A stretch of 64,000 bases of DNA from Heyndrickxia sporothermodurans (lineage in GTDB: Bacteria; Bacillota; Bacilli; Bacillales; Bacillaceae_C). The DNA lies in assembly GCA_018333075.1 (NCBI GenBank), contig BORH01000010.1, forward strand, positions 105,448 to 169,447. The letters run 5' to 3'. Positions 49,812 through 60,058 of this stretch are shown here, piece after piece. The position numbers and the translations under genes were made by a program. The notes beneath the pieces were generated by a model. That model ran no database searches. It was not told where the DNA came from and saw only the letters and a program-made list of their open reading frames with translations. The number at the start of each line of letters is the position of its first letter. The first letter of the stretch is position 1.

Positions 49812-51530
49812 TTAATCTTCCATAGTTGATAAATCACCTGTAGGCAAATCTAATTCCCATGCCTTCAAGACACGACGCATAATTTTTCCGCTTCTTGTTT
49901 TTGGAAGTTTATCACGGAATTCAATTTCCCTAGGTGCAGCATGTGCCGCCAGTCCCTTTTTCACGAATTGTCGAATTTCTTCCTTCAACTCATCAGACTC
50001 CTCATAACCATCAAGAAGGGCAACGAATGCTTTAATAATCTCACCACGTACCGGATCTGGTTTACCGATAACACCGGCTTCAGCAATTGCTGGATGCTCC
50101 AATAATTTACTTTCTACTTCAAATGGACCAACGCGTTCACCTGACGTCATAATAACATCATCGACACGTCCTTGGAACCAGAAGTATCCATCCTCATCCA
50201 TATAGGCTGAGTCACCAGAAACATACCATCCTCCTGGCAAGAAATATGAATCATACTTCGCTTGATTATTCCAAATCGTATACATCATGGATGGCCAACC
50301 TTTTTTAATCGCTAAATTACCCATACGATTAGGAGGCAACTCATTTCCTTGATCATCAACAATTGCGGCTACAACTCCTGGAATTGGTTTACCCATAGAT
50401 CCTGGTTTAATTTCCATACAAGGATAATTGCAAATTAAATGAGCTCCTGTTTCAGTCATCCACCAAGTATCATGAATTCTTTTATTAAAGACCTTCATAC
50501 CCCAACGAATGACCTCTGGATTTAATGGTTCACCGACACTTAATACATGACGTAAAGAACTAAGATCGAATTTTTTTATAATCTCATCTCCAGCACCCAT
50601 TAACATCCGAAAGGCAGTTGGTGCACTATACCATACAGTAACACCAAAATCTTCTATCGTTTTATACCAATCCTCAGGTTTAAAGCGTCCACCTACAATT
50701 ACATTAGAAGCTCCAGTTAGCCATGGGCCAAACATTCCATATGAAGTACCAGTCACCCATCCTGGGTCAGCTGTACACCAATAAATGTCTTCTTCCTGTA
50801 AATCTAACACCCATTTAGCAGTTTGATAATGCTGAATCATTGCATTATGGACATGTAAAACACCTTTAGGTTTTCCTGTTGAGCCGGAAGTATAATGGAG
50901 AATTAATCCATCTGTTCTGTCAACCCATTCGATTTCCAAATTTTTTGATGCTGTTTTTAAATTCTTTAAAAAATCTACCTTTTTCCCATTCTCGTCTATA
51001 TCAGAACCTACAAGAAAAATGGTTTTTAAGGCAGGTAATTGATCTACTGGAACTCTTTCAATAAGTTCTGGAGTAGTAACAAGCACTTTTGCTTCACTGT
51101 CCTCTAAGCGATCCTTAACGGCGCCTTCCATGAATGCTTCAAAAAGCGGTCCTACAATAGCCCCTACTTTGATTGCTCCGAGCGCTGCTATATAGAGCTC
51201 AGGTGAACGTGGCATAAATATAAAAACTCTGTCCCCTTTTTCAACATCCCCATGTACTTTAAAGACATTACCTGCTTGATTAGATAATTCCTTTAAATCC
51301 TTAAAAGTATATTTTTCATTTCTCTTTTCATCCCGATAATATAGAGCTACTTTGTTTTTACGAAAGGTATTTGCATGACGATCAATAGCCTCATAAGCCA
51401 TATTCACTTTTCCAGTTTCTGACCATGAAAAAGCTTTTTCGGCTTCCTTCCAATCAAAGCTAAGATACGTATCCTCATAGCTTTGTAGATTATGTTGTCC
51501 ATTAACAGATGGTAGCATTTCTAATTTCAT
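49812..51530 (-). CDS. acsA: Acetyl-CoA synthetase
   Basis: Activates acetate to acetyl-CoA through acetyl-AMP. 572 residues from ATG 51530 (AAGGGGG 7 bases upstream), the length of B. subtilis AcsA. Motifs: LHYTSGSTGKPKGVLHVH near 210, DTWWMTETGAHL near 360, YVSGDSAYMDEDGYFWFQGRVDDVIMTSGERVGPFEVE near 440-475 and LPKTRSGKIMRRVLKAW, with the catalytic Lys at 549, the residue AcuA acetylates in B. subtilis. Divergent from acuABC, so its activity can be switched by the neighbouring operon. Confidence 0.96.
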   Translation of the reverse strand: MKLEMLPSVNGQHNLQSYEDTYLSFDWKEAEKAFSWSETGKVNMAYEAIDRHANTFRKNKVALYYRDEKRNEKYTFKDLKELSNQAGNVFKVHGDVEKGDRVFIFMPRSPELYIAALGAIKVGAIVGPLFEAFMEGAVKDRLEDSEAKVLVTTPELIERVPVDQLPALKTIFLVGSDIDENGKKVDFLKNLKTASKNLEIEWVDRTDGLILHYTSGSTGKPKGVLHVHNAMIQHYQTAKWVLDLQEEDIYWCTADPGWVTGTSYGMFGPWLTGASNVIVGGRFKPEDWYKTIEDFGVTVWYSAPTAFRMLMGAGDEIIKKFDLSSLRHVLSVGEPLNPEVIRWGMKVFNKRIHDTWWMTETGAHLICNYPCMEIKPGSMGKPIPGVVAAIVDDQGNELPPNRMGNLAIKKGWPSMMYTIWNNQAKYDSYFLPGGWYVSGDSAYMDEDGYFWFQGRVDDVIMTSGERVGPFEVESKLLEHPAIAEAGVIGKPDPVRGEIIKAFVALLDGYEESDELKEEIRQFVKKGLAAHAAPREIEFRDKLPKTRSGKIMRRVLKAWELDLPTGDLSTMED

Positions 51531-51755
51531 CACAAATCCCCCTTGTTTAAAAATTCACACTATTATTATAGTATAAAATGATAGATTTCTCAAAATCTTT
51601 TCATTTTATACTTTAATATCATTATGAATAACACTACATATTTAGCGTTTCATCTAGTAAACAGACATTAAAATACGAAATGTAAGAAAAAAATTTTTAT
51701 TAAAAAAGTTCAAAAATATTTACTCCTTTTTTAAAAGAATGAAGCATTCATCATG

Positions 51756-51778
51756 TATAATAAATGTAAACGCTTATC
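51756..51778 (+). promoter_or_regulatory. acuABC promoter -10 and cre-like site
   Basis: TATAAT at 51756-51761, followed by TGTAAACGCTTATC at 51765-51778, a near match to the CcpA cre pattern WTGNAANCGNWNNCW. No convincing -35 at 17 bases. CcpA bound here would sit on the transcription start; acuABC is CcpA-repressed in B. subtilis. Confidence 0.6.
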
Positions 51779-51829
51779 TTAATAAGTTAAGTAAAATTGC
51801 CTTTGAAAAATAGTAATAGGAGTGGCAAT

Positions 51830-52462
51830 ATGGAGCATAAAAAAACTTACAATGCAATGGAATTAAAGACAACAAAAGGAGATCTATTAATAGAAGGTCC
51901 CATCCCACCTGAACAATTGGCACGTCTGGAATTTCATGAAGATTTAATTGCTTTTCGACCGCCTAAACAGCAGCATAAAGCTCTTGTTGAAATCGCTGCT
52001 TTGCCTGAAGGTAGGATTATTATTGCACGAGATTATCACACGATTGTAGGATATGTTACCTATCTTTATCCGGATCCATTAGAAAGATGGTCTCAAGGAA
52101 AAATGGAGAATTTAATTGAACTAGGTGCAATTGAAGTAATTCCTAAATTCAGAGGTTGTTCAGTCGGTAAAAGTTTATTAAAAGTTTCTATGATGGATGA
52201 TGCCATGGAAGATTATATTACAATTACAACTGAATATTATTGGCATTGGGATTTAAAAGGTACTAATTTGAATGTCTGGGAATATCGCAAAGTCATGGAA
52301 AAAATGATGGGTGCAGGCGGCTTAGAATGGTTTGCCACCGATGATCCAGAAATCAGTTCCCATCCTGCAAATTGTTTAATGGTCAAAATTGGAAACAGAG
52401 TGAACAATGAATCTATTCAAAAATTTGATCAATTACGTTTCATGAATCGTTTTATGTACTAA
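51830..52462 (+). CDS. acuA: Protein acetyltransferase AcuA
   Basis: GNAT-family enzyme that acetylates and inactivates AcsA. 210 residues from ATG 51830 with AGGAG 7 bases upstream, equal to B. subtilis AcuA; a longer frame to 51797 has no ribosome site. GNAT core: IIIARDYHTIVGYVTYLYPD near 65-85 and GAIEVIPKFRGCSVGKSLLKVSMMDD near 100-127 with the acetyl-CoA pyrophosphate loop RGCSVGKS. First gene of acuABC. Confidence 0.95.
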   Translation: MEHKKTYNAMELKTTKGDLLIEGPIPPEQLARLEFHEDLIAFRPPKQQHKALVEIAALPEGRIIIARDYHTIVGYVTYLYPDPLERWSQGKMENLIELGAIEVIPKFRGCSVGKSLLKVSMMDDAMEDYITITTEYYWHWDLKGTNLNVWEYRKVMEKMMGAGGLEWFATDDPEISSHPANCLMVKIGNRVNNESIQKFDQLRFMNRFMY

Positions 52463-52574
52463 GACTTAAATCCAAACATTAGTTATCTTTTTTATAATTT
52501 CATCAAGTCATACCATACATTTTTAATAATATTAGGAACGAACACAAGCTTTCTATTAAAAGGAGTTGAGAGAC

Positions 52575-53225
52575 TTGGTAATCGAAGAAATTATGAAATC
52601 CAACGTATTTACCTTAGAGGGCAAAGATACGATACAATCTGCTCTTTTATTAATGCGCGAAAAAAAAATTAGACATATTCCAATAGTTAGTGCTAATAAT
52701 CATTTAATTGGATTAATCACTGAACGGGATATCAAAGAAGCAGTTCCTTCTCCATATATTGATAGAGAGCATCTAAGTAACCATTTAAATGTCCCATTAG
52801 AAAAAATAATGAAAACAAATGTAATCACTGGTCACCCACTAGATTTTGTTGAAGAGGTCGCAGGATTATTATATGAGCATCGAATTGGGTGCCTTCCAAT
52901 CCTTCTGCAACAAAAACTTGTAGGAATCATTACAGGCACAGATATTTTGCGTACAATGGTGGAGCTAACTGGAGTTAATCAGCCTGGTTCTCAAATCGAA
53001 ATAAAAGTACCCAATCGTACAGGAATTCTCCATGAGATTACTGAGATATTCAGCGAATTAAAAGTTAATGTGCATAGTGTTTTAGTTTACCCTGATAAGA
53101 AAGATCAACACTCAAAAATATTAGTATTTCGTATTCAAACAATGAATCCAATTCGTGTGATTCAACATTTAAAAGAAAACGGTCATCAAGTATTATGGCC
53201 AAATATGCCAGGAATGTCATTATGA
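52575..53225 (+). CDS. acuB: AcuB, CBS-pair and ACT protein
   Basis: Regulatory protein of the acetate-utilisation operon. 216 residues. Two CBS domains (~1-60 MKSNVFTLEGKDTIQSALLLMREKKIRHIPIV, and ~72-130 MKTNVITGHPLDFVEEVAGLLYEHRIGCLPIL) precede an ACT-like domain (~140-210, IEIKVPNRTGILHEITEIFSE). CBS and ACT modules usually bind nucleotides and amino acids; the ligand is unknown. TTG 52575 has AAAGGAG 9 bases upstream; TTG 52566 would overlap that site. Its stop overlaps acuC (ATGA). Confidence 0.9.
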   Translation: MVIEEIMKSNVFTLEGKDTIQSALLLMREKKIRHIPIVSANNHLIGLITERDIKEAVPSPYIDREHLSNHLNVPLEKIMKTNVITGHPLDFVEEVAGLLYEHRIGCLPILLQQKLVGIITGTDILRTMVELTGVNQPGSQIEIKVPNRTGILHEITEIFSELKVNVHSVLVYPDKKDQHSKILVFRIQTMNPIRVIQHLKENGHQVLWPNMPGMSL

Positions 53226-54391
53226 CAAAAAATGCTGCATTTGTTTTTTCAAACGAGTTACTTTCTTATCGTTTTTCAAAGGAACATCCATTTAACCAAT
53301 TTCGTTTAACATTAACTCTTGATCTACTAAAAGAACTGGGAGCCATTCATAATGAAGATATCATTCCCCCAAGAATAGCATCTGATGAAGAACTCCATTT
53401 AATTCATGATCCATCATATGTTTCTGCAGTCAAGAAAGCTAGTCAAGGCAATCTCCCAGCTGATATTGCTGAAAATTATGGTTTAGGAACGGAGGACACT
53501 CCAATCTTTCCAGGTATGCATGAAGCAAGTGCCTATTTAGTTGGAGGTACTTTAACTGCGGTCGATTCTGTTATGACAGGGAAGAGTAAACATGCTCTTC
53601 ATCTAGGTGGTGGCCTTCATCATGGTTTCAGAGGAAAAGCATCTGGATTTTGCGTTTATAACGATAGCTCTGTCGCTATTAAATATTTACAAGAAAAATA
53701 TCATGCAAGAGTTCTATACATTGATACTGACGCACACCATGGTGATGGTGTTCAATGGTCGTTTTATGATGATGAAACGGTATGTACATTTTCCATTCAT
53801 GAAACAGGAAGATATCTATTTCCTGGAACAGGAAATGTCAATGAGTGGGGAAATGGTAAGGGATATGGATATTCTTTTAATATTCCAGTTGATGCCTTTA
53901 CCGAGGACGATTCTTGGCTAGACTGTTACCGGACTGGAATAAAGGAAATCGCAGCCTACTTTAAGCCAGATGTTATTTTGACTCAAAATGGTGCAGATTC
54001 ACATTATTATGATCCACTTACACATTTATCGGCTACGATTAACATTTATCGCGAAATACCAAAACTCGCTCACGAGCTAGCTCATCAATACTGTAATGGA
54101 AAATGGATTGCAGTTGGAGGTGGTGGATACGATATATGGAGAGTGGTACCACGAGCCTGGTCGCTCATTTGGCTTGAAATGATGGATTTTCCTTATCAAA
54201 CAGGTAAATTACCAGAAGCATGGGTTAATAAATGGCAGGAAAAGGCTCCCATCCCAATTGCAAATACCTGGGAGGACCCTGAAAACATGTATAAGCCTAT
54301 ACCAAGAAAACCTGAAATTACTGAAAAAAATGCAAAAACAGTTGAAAGAATCCTTCATTTTATTCAACAACAAAGTTCTACACAAAAATAG
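53222..54391 (+). CDS. acuC: AcuC, class I/II-type protein deacetylase
   Basis: Zn-dependent histone-deacetylase-fold enzyme that removes the acetyl group from AcsA. 389 residues. Motifs: HLGGGLHHGFRGKASGFCVYND near 122-143 (catalytic His pair), LYIDTDAHHGDGVQW near 160 (metal ligands DxH) and QNGADSHYYDPLTHLS near 250 (metal Asp), GGGGYD near 292. ATG 53222 overlaps the acuB stop; AGGA lies 8 bases upstream. Last gene of acuABC. Confidence 0.94.
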   Translation: MTKNAAFVFSNELLSYRFSKEHPFNQFRLTLTLDLLKELGAIHNEDIIPPRIASDEELHLIHDPSYVSAVKKASQGNLPADIAENYGLGTEDTPIFPGMHEASAYLVGGTLTAVDSVMTGKSKHALHLGGGLHHGFRGKASGFCVYNDSSVAIKYLQEKYHARVLYIDTDAHHGDGVQWSFYDDETVCTFSIHETGRYLFPGTGNVNEWGNGKGYGYSFNIPVDAFTEDDSWLDCYRTGIKEIAAYFKPDVILTQNGADSHYYDPLTHLSATINIYREIPKLAHELAHQYCNGKWIAVGGGGYDIWRVVPRAWSLIWLEMMDFPYQTGKLPEAWVNKWQEKAPIPIANTWEDPENMYKPIPRKPEITEKNAKTVERILHFIQQQSSTQK

Positions 54392-54415
54392 TCCTCTTAT
54401 TTGAGGACTATTTTT
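54386..54415. terminator. Terminator between acuC and the signal peptidase gene
   Basis: AAATAGTCCTC/GAGGACTATTT stem, 6-base loop, T-run on the plus strand; the A-run side allows the opposite direction too. Confidence 0.85.
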
Positions 54416-54434
54416 AACTCCAAAAAATGCTACA

Positions 54435-54989
54435 TTATTTGAATACTTTTATTTCATTAAACGGCCAAAAGCGAATCTTGACTTTCCCAATAACAGAGTC
54501 CATAGGAATAACCCCAAAAATTCTGCTATCCTTACTAACTAAACGGTTATCGCCAAGAACAAATAAATAGCCTTTAGGCACCTCTTTTTTCTGTGTAATC
54601 TCCTCTAACGTAAAATCTCCAGTTAATTTATTATTTGGCGGTAAATTTTTCCGATTTTCCTTCAAATAAGGCTCTTTATAAGCTTTTCCATTAATATATA
54701 ACACATCATTTTTCATTTCTATATGGTCACCAGGTAGACCAATAACACGTTTTACATAATGTTCATCTGAATCTGGTGCATTAAACACAATTTCATCGAA
54801 TCGCTTAATATCACTAAGTTTACTTACAATAATACGATTTCCATCTTGTAAATTCGGCATCATTGATTGTCCAACGACAATAGAGGGCGTAAATACAAAA
54901 TATCTGCAAACAAAAACGATAACCGCTGCAAGTAAAATTGATTTAATCCATGAATATAATTCCTTCTTTGCATTTGTTTTTTTCCCCAA
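54435..54989 (-). CDS. Type I signal peptidase
   Basis: Cleaves signal peptides from secreted preproteins at the outer membrane face. 184 residues, SipS-like. One N-terminal membrane helix (~14-33, WIKSILLAAVIVFVCRYFVF), catalytic Ser in VGQSMMPNLQDG near 42 and Lys in YVKRVIGLPGDHIEM near 80, and the box GYLFVLGDNRLVSKDSRIFG near 140-160. TTG start; the ribosome site (AAAGGATGTG) is distant, about 10 bases. Confidence 0.92.
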   Translation of the reverse strand: MGKKTNAKKELYSWIKSILLAAVIVFVCRYFVFTPSIVVGQSMMPNLQDGNRIIVSKLSDIKRFDEIVFNAPDSDEHYVKRVIGLPGDHIEMKNDVLYINGKAYKEPYLKENRKNLPPNNKLTGDFTLEEITQKKEVPKGYLFVLGDNRLVSKDSRIFGVIPMDSVIGKVKIRFWPFNEIKVFK

Positions 54990-55167
54990 AGCTAAGTCAC
55001 ATCCTTTGAAATCCTATACGAAATTTATTTTTAATAGCATTTCCTATATTTAGATTATCAGAAATAATGGAACGGAGCAATTTGCTTTTTCCCCAACTAT
55101 TTAAATACATAAAAATAACTGCTTTTTGTTAAAAAATCTAAAAGCAGCTATTTTAAGATTCTTCGAT

Positions 55168-56166
55168 TTACTTTGTCGAACTTCTATGTTCAATTCGATG
55201 TGGCAAAATAACGATATTATCAGATACTTTTTCCTTATTCATATATTTTGTAAGAAGTCGCATAGCAACTGCACCTATGTCATAAAGTGGTTGGACAACT
55301 GATGTCAATTGTGGACGAACCATTTGAGCCAATCGTGTATTATCTGATGTAATTATTTCTACTTGATCGGGAATATTAAGTCCTTCATCCTGAGCTCCAT
55401 GAACTACACCAAGTGCCATTTCATCACTGCCTACATATACAGCAGTTGGTCTATTTTCAAGGGTACTAAACTTTTGCCATGCCTCGATCCCAGAATCATA
55501 TGTATAGTCCCCTTCAAACACATACTCTTCATTAAATGGCAATCCTGCTTTTTCTAATGCATCTTTATAGCCATTAAGCTTTTGCTCACTATTAATAGGA
55601 TTATGAAGAGGTCCTATAACAAAGGCAATATTTTCATGACCTTTTTCAATGAATTCAGTTGTAGCATCAAATGCAGCTTGGCGATAATTAATATTAACAG
55701 ATGGTATTTTGTTCAATGGTTCTACAGATCCAGCCAAAACAATTGGAACAGGTGAACGTTCAAACTCAGCCACATGCTCCTCAGAAATATTTCCACTCAT
55801 AAATACGATACCATCAACTTGTTTACCAAGCATCGTATTTAATAGATGCAATTCTTTTTCTTTGTTTTGGTCAGAATTGCTTAAAATAATATTATATTTA
55901 TACATTGTAGCGATATCTTCAATCCCTCTTGCCAGCTCAGCGAAGAAAATATTGGATATATCAGGTATAATTACGCCAACAGTAGTAGTTTTTTTGCTCG
56001 CTAATCCACGTGCAACCGCATTTGGACGATAACCGAGTCTTTCAATTACCTCAAGAACTTTTTTTCGAGTAGCAGGTTTTACATTAGGATTTCCATTTAC
56101 TACTCTAGAAACAGTAGCCATCGAAACATTTGCTTCACGTGCTACATCATAAATTGTAATATTCAT
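55168..56166 (-). CDS. ccpA: Catabolite control protein A
   Basis: LacI/GalR-family master regulator of carbon catabolite control; with HPr-Ser46-P it binds cre sites. 332 residues. Helix-turn-helix with hinge: [58 protein letters not shown] at ~3-62, then a periplasmic-binding-like core with [19 protein letters not shown] and [18 protein letters not shown]. Monocistronic, and located just before aroA as in B. subtilis. Confidence 0.96.
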   Translation of the reverse strand: MNITIYDVAREANVSMATVSRVVNGNPNVKPATRKKVLEVIERLGYRPNAVARGLASKKTTTVGVIIPDISNIFFAELARGIEDIATMYKYNIILSNSDQNKEKELHLLNTMLGKQVDGIVFMSGNISEEHVAEFERSPVPIVLAGSVEPLNKIPSVNINYRQAAFDATTEFIEKGHENIAFVIGPLHNPINSEQKLNGYKDALEKAGLPFNEEYVFEGDYTYDSGIEAWQKFSTLENRPTAVYVGSDEMALGVVHGAQDEGLNIPDQVEIITSDNTRLAQMVRPQLTSVVQPLYDIGAVAMRLLTKYMNKEKVSDNIVILPHRIEHRSSTK

Positions 56167-56430
56167 TTAAATCTTCACGCTCCAATACCGATGTATATAT
56201 ATCGTTAGTTTTTAACAGTCATCATATTTCTAGTCATATTAAATGAAAGAAAGTGAAATTATGTATTATATTTTATCATACGATAGACATCCTTATCCTG
56301 CAATGAAATACACGAATTTGACAACATTTTATCCGGATATTTAATAAAAAATTGCCGAATCTATCTGTACAAAGTTTACATTCTACTCAAATAACATTTT
56401 TATCATACTTTACTTTGAAAAATAGAATAG

Positions 56431-56458
56431 CAAAAGCCTTCAAATTAGAAGGCTCTTG
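56431..56458 (-). terminator. Terminator after aroA
   Basis: On the minus strand GCAAGAGCCTTC.../GAAGGCTTTTGC, stem with one mismatch and a TAATTT loop that contains the aroA stop codon; T-rich sequence follows. Confidence 0.75.
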
Positions 56459-57527
56459 CTGCAGGTTGAGATGCTAATATTTCCTTGTAAAAGTTATCAA
56501 ATTGATTCAAGTCCATTTGCTGAGCAGCGTCAGATAAGGCTACTGCAGGATCTGGATGTACTTCCGCCATAACTCCATCTGCACCAATGGCAAGTGCTGC
56601 TTTTGCAGCTGGAAGCAATAGGTCCCTTCTTCCAGTTGAATGCGTTACATCAACAAATACAGGTAGATGTGTCTCTTGCTTCAAGATTGGTACAGCGGTT
56701 ATATCTAAAGTATTTCGAGTAGCTTTTTCGTATGTGCGTATCCCTCGTTCACATAGAATAATATTACCATTTCCCTGTGACATAATATATTCGGCAGCAT
56801 TGATAAATTCATCGATAGTTGCTGCTAAGCCTCTTTTTAACAATACTGGTTTATTAATTGATCCAGCAGCTTTTAATAATTCAAAGTTTTGCATATTTCG
56901 TGCACCAATTTGAATAACATCTAAATACTCAACTGCGGTTTCAATATCATTAGGTGTTACAATTTCACTTATTACTGCTAAATTATATTCATCAGCAATT
57001 TTCTTCAATATTTTTAATCCTTCAATCCCTAGACCTTGAAAATCGTATGGGGAAGTTCTAGGTTTAAAAGCTCCTCCACGTAGCAAGGTTAAGCCTTTTT
57101 CCTTCACCGATTTAGCTACCTGTGCCACCTGTTCATATGACTCAACCGCACATGGACCAAATACAAAGTGTGGCTTTCCATCCCCAATAAGTTCACCCTT
57201 TATATTAATGACCGTATCCTCAGGTTTCTTTTTACGGGACACAAGTAGTGCTTTTTGATGATTATCTTGTTGCAAATTAAGACCTGCTTTAAAGATTTCT
57301 TTAAAAATATGTTCAACTGTCTTATCTTCAAATGGTCCATCATTATTTTCCTTTATTAAATTGAGCATCTTTCGTTCACGTACTGGATCATATCGATTGA
57401 CACCACCAGTTTCTTTAACTCGTCCAATTTCTTGAACTAGTTCTGCGCGCTTATTGATTAGATTTAACAGTTCTAGATTTATTTCCTCCACTTGCTTCCG
57501 TAGCTGATCAAGTTCGTGATTTCCCAT
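56445..57527 (-). CDS. aroA: Bifunctional chorismate mutase / DAHP synthase
   Basis: Makes 3-deoxy-D-arabino-heptulosonate 7-phosphate from PEP and erythrose 4-phosphate; an N-terminal chorismate mutase AroQ domain serves as the feedback sensor for prephenate and chorismate in Bacillus. 360 residues from ATG 57527 (AAAGGATG upstream; ATG 57536 has no spacing). AroQ region ~1-85 ([30 protein letters not shown]), DAHP synthase ~110-350 ([81 protein letters not shown]). Confidence 0.96.
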   Translation of the reverse strand: MGNHELDQLRKQVEEINLELLNLINKRAELVQEIGRVKETGGVNRYDPVRERKMLNLIKENNDGPFEDKTVEHIFKEIFKAGLNLQQDNHQKALLVSRKKKPEDTVINIKGELIGDGKPHFVFGPCAVESYEQVAQVAKSVKEKGLTLLRGGAFKPRTSPYDFQGLGIEGLKILKKIADEYNLAVISEIVTPNDIETAVEYLDVIQIGARNMQNFELLKAAGSINKPVLLKRGLAATIDEFINAAEYIMSQGNGNIILCERGIRTYEKATRNTLDITAVPILKQETHLPVFVDVTHSTGRRDLLLPAAKAALAIGADGVMAEVHPDPAVALSDAAQQMDLNQFDNFYKEILASQPAARAF

Positions 57528-57833
57528 ACTTTTCATCCTTTCTATTAATAAGTGCAGCCATAAACCTTTTAATTGTTTTGGTTAAAAAAATCAAAACGTT
57601 AACATATTTATGAAATAATGAAGTCTGTTTAATTTTATTCTTCTTTATGATACATTTTAACCAAAGGGAATACATAATCAAACGAATCCATCACTTCATT
57701 CTTCTGGTATTAATATATATTAGGCATAATTATAATCTATAGTTAATTAAAAGTCACTAAAAATGTCTTTAATAATTAAACGCTTTTAAGTGATAAAGCA
57801 TTTGATGAATTATTGAGAGGAAGGTGTATCATT
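57528..57833. other. Divergent intergenic region aroA / FtsA-like gene
   Basis: 306 AT-rich bases with no gene. AGGAAGGTG precedes the TTG at 57834. No promoter pair or repeat was convincing. Confidence 0.5.
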
Positions 57834-59993
57834 TTGCAAGAAACAAAGAAAATATTTGCATTAGACATTGGTACACGATCCGTTGTCGGTATCATTTTAG
57901 AAGAAAACAATCAACAATTCTATGTATCTGACATTCTAGTAAAGGAACATAATGAAAGAGCTATGCTAGACGGGCAAATTCATGATGTCGTGTCAGTTTC
58001 TCAGGTAATTAATGAAGTGAAAGAAGAATTAGAAAAGCGACATGGAAAATTATCTAAGGTCTGTGTAGCCGCTGCGGGTCGTGCTCTAAAAACAGAAAAA
58101 GCTCAAGCTTCCATATCAATTAAAGGAAAGCCAATGATGACTAAACAGGATATACTACATCTTGAATTATGCGCTGTCCAAAATGCTCAAGCCCTCGCAG
58201 CCGAGAAATATACATCTACTAAAAGCAGCTATTACTATTGTGTTGGTTATTCTGTATTTCACTATCGATTAGACGATGATGAAATAGGAAGTTTAATTGA
58301 CCAGCAAGGGCATGAAGCCTCGGTTGAAATCATTGCTACTTTTCTTCCAAAAGTAGTAGTAGAGTCGTTAATTTCAGCTTTGCAAAGAGCTAACTTAGAA
58401 ATGGATGCCTTAACACTAGAACCTATTGCTGCTATCAATGTCTTAATCCCTGCATCAATGAGAAGATTAAATGTAGCATTGGTTGACATTGGTGCTGGTA
58501 CTTCAGACATTGCTTTAACTGATTTAGGAACTGTAACTGCTTATGGCATGGTTCCAATTGCAGGAGATGAAATCACAGAAGCGATTAGTGATCAATTATT
58601 ACTTGATTTTCCTTTAGCTGAAATAGCTAAACGACAATTAAATAGCAATGAATCCATAAAAATAGTGGATATATTAGGCTTTGAAACTGAGGTTACAAAA
58701 GAACATGTGATTGGTCAAATCTCTTCTGCAATCGACAAGCTAGCGAACGCTATTTCCGAAGAAATATTATTACTTAATAATGGCAAAGCGCCAAAAGCAG
58801 TGATGCTGGTTGGGGGGGGAAGCCAAACACCCGAAATTACTAATAGAATTGCACACTATTTACAATTACCTAATAATCGTGTAGCCATTCGTGGATCTGA
58901 TGCCATTCAAGGCTTAACCCTATCAGACCATATTCCAAAGGGTCCAGAATTTATTACTCCAATAGGAATTGCTATTGCTGCCCAGCAATCTCCTGTTCAT
59001 TACATGACTGCTTATGTCAATGATCGACCTGTCAGACTATTTGAGGTGAAAAAACTAACTGTTGGAGATTGTATATTAGGATCTGGAATTAAAATAAGCT
59101 CATTACATGGAAAACCAGGCATGGCACTCATGATTACACTTAATGGTCACTCAATTACCGTTCCAGGTGGACATGGAGAACCACCTATTATTACAAAAAA
59201 CGGCAAATTATCTAGTCTTGATGAATTCATTTATAATGGTGATCAAATAATGATAGAAAATGGCCAGGACGGGCAACCTGCTCATGTTACAATTAAAGAA
59301 TTTGTTGACGAAATTCCTTTTAAAAAGATTTATATTGATGGGAAGCAATATATAATAACTACACACATTAAAAAAAATGGTGCTTCTGTATCAGAGAATG
59401 AGATAATTGAAGACCACGATAATATAGAATTACATTTCCCGCAAAATTTAGAAGAATTGTTATTATCTTTAAAAATGAATAATGTTCTTAATCATTTAAT
59501 ACCTTTCCGCATTAATATTGATGGAAAAGAAACCTTTCTTCCATCACAATCTTATAAAATTTATCTAAATGATAAGGAAGCAAAGCTATCCTATTCATTC
59601 AATAGTTCTGATCAAATTCAAATCGAACGGAAAGAGCCATTTACAGTGAGAGATCTTGCAAGGTTAAAAAATCTTAGCTTAGATTACCATATTCATGTTT
59701 ATTTTAATGGACAAAAAATACAAATGAATAAACCACTAATTAATTTTATTCGTGAAGAAGAAATCCTTGAAGAAAATGCTGTCGTTCATTATGGGGATCA
59801 TTTAGAAACCAAATCGTATAATATCGAGCCATTTATTTTTCAAGATATATTCAAGTATGTTGAGGTAGAAATGCCGAAGAGTGGAAACGGACAGTTTCGG
59901 TTGCTTAGCAATAAAAATGAAACGACCTTCTATGATCCAGTTAACGAAGGGGATCAATTAGAAATTGTCTGGTCTACCGCTGTAAATCATTAG
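57834..59993 (+). CDS. FtsA-like actin-fold protein with long C-terminal extension
   Basis: 719 residues from TTG 57834 with AGGAAGG 8 bases upstream. The first ~385 residues have the FtsA/PilM plan: ALDIGTRSVVGIIL near 10-23 (phosphate 1), an FtsA-type subdomain 1C (~60-200 with VCVAAAGRALKTEKAQASI), VALVDIGAGTSDIALTD near 215-231 (phosphate 2) and AVMLVGGGSQTPEI near 320 (adenosine). The remaining ~330 residues are unlike FtsA, with GGHGEPPIITKNGKLSSLDEFIYNGDQIMIENGQ and many short beta-type stretches ending EIVWSTAVNH. No membrane helix or amphipathic FtsA tail. Close matches I recall exist only as uncharacterised Bacillus proteins. Role in division is inferred from the fold. Confidence 0.82.
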   Translation: MQETKKIFALDIGTRSVVGIILEENNQQFYVSDILVKEHNERAMLDGQIHDVVSVSQVINEVKEELEKRHGKLSKVCVAAAGRALKTEKAQASISIKGKPMMTKQDILHLELCAVQNAQALAAEKYTSTKSSYYYCVGYSVFHYRLDDDEIGSLIDQQGHEASVEIIATFLPKVVVESLISALQRANLEMDALTLEPIAAINVLIPASMRRLNVALVDIGAGTSDIALTDLGTVTAYGMVPIAGDEITEAISDQLLLDFPLAEIAKRQLNSNESIKIVDILGFETEVTKEHVIGQISSAIDKLANAISEEILLLNNGKAPKAVMLVGGGSQTPEITNRIAHYLQLPNNRVAIRGSDAIQGLTLSDHIPKGPEFITPIGIAIAAQQSPVHYMTAYVNDRPVRLFEVKKLTVGDCILGSGIKISSLHGKPGMALMITLNGHSITVPGGHGEPPIITKNGKLSSLDEFIYNGDQIMIENGQDGQPAHVTIKEFVDEIPFKKIYIDGKQYIITTHIKKNGASVSENEIIEDHDNIELHFPQNLEELLLSLKMNNVLNHLIPFRINIDGKETFLPSQSYKIYLNDKEAKLSYSFNSSDQIQIERKEPFTVRDLARLKNLSLDYHIHVYFNGQKIQMNKPLINFIREEEILEENAVVHYGDHLETKSYNIEPFIFQDIFKYVEVEMPKSGNGQFRLLSNKNETTFYDPVNEGDQLEIVWSTAVNH

Positions 59994-60028
59994 GACTTAT
60001 CTTACGATCTTAACCATAAATAGAAAAA

Positions 60029-60058
60029 AAAATCGGAGGGATTCCCCTCCGATTTTTT
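60029..60058. terminator. Bidirectional terminator between FtsA-like gene and ytxH
   Basis: AAAATCGGAGGG/CCCTCCGATTTT with a 4-base loop, A-run before and T-run after. It overlaps the ytxH stop. Confidence 0.92.

Noticed and set aside
51650-51670. Second cre-like sequence (TGAAACGCTAAA) on the minus strand near acsA
   Set aside because: It lacks one base of the NCG core spacing, so it does not fit the CcpA consensus.
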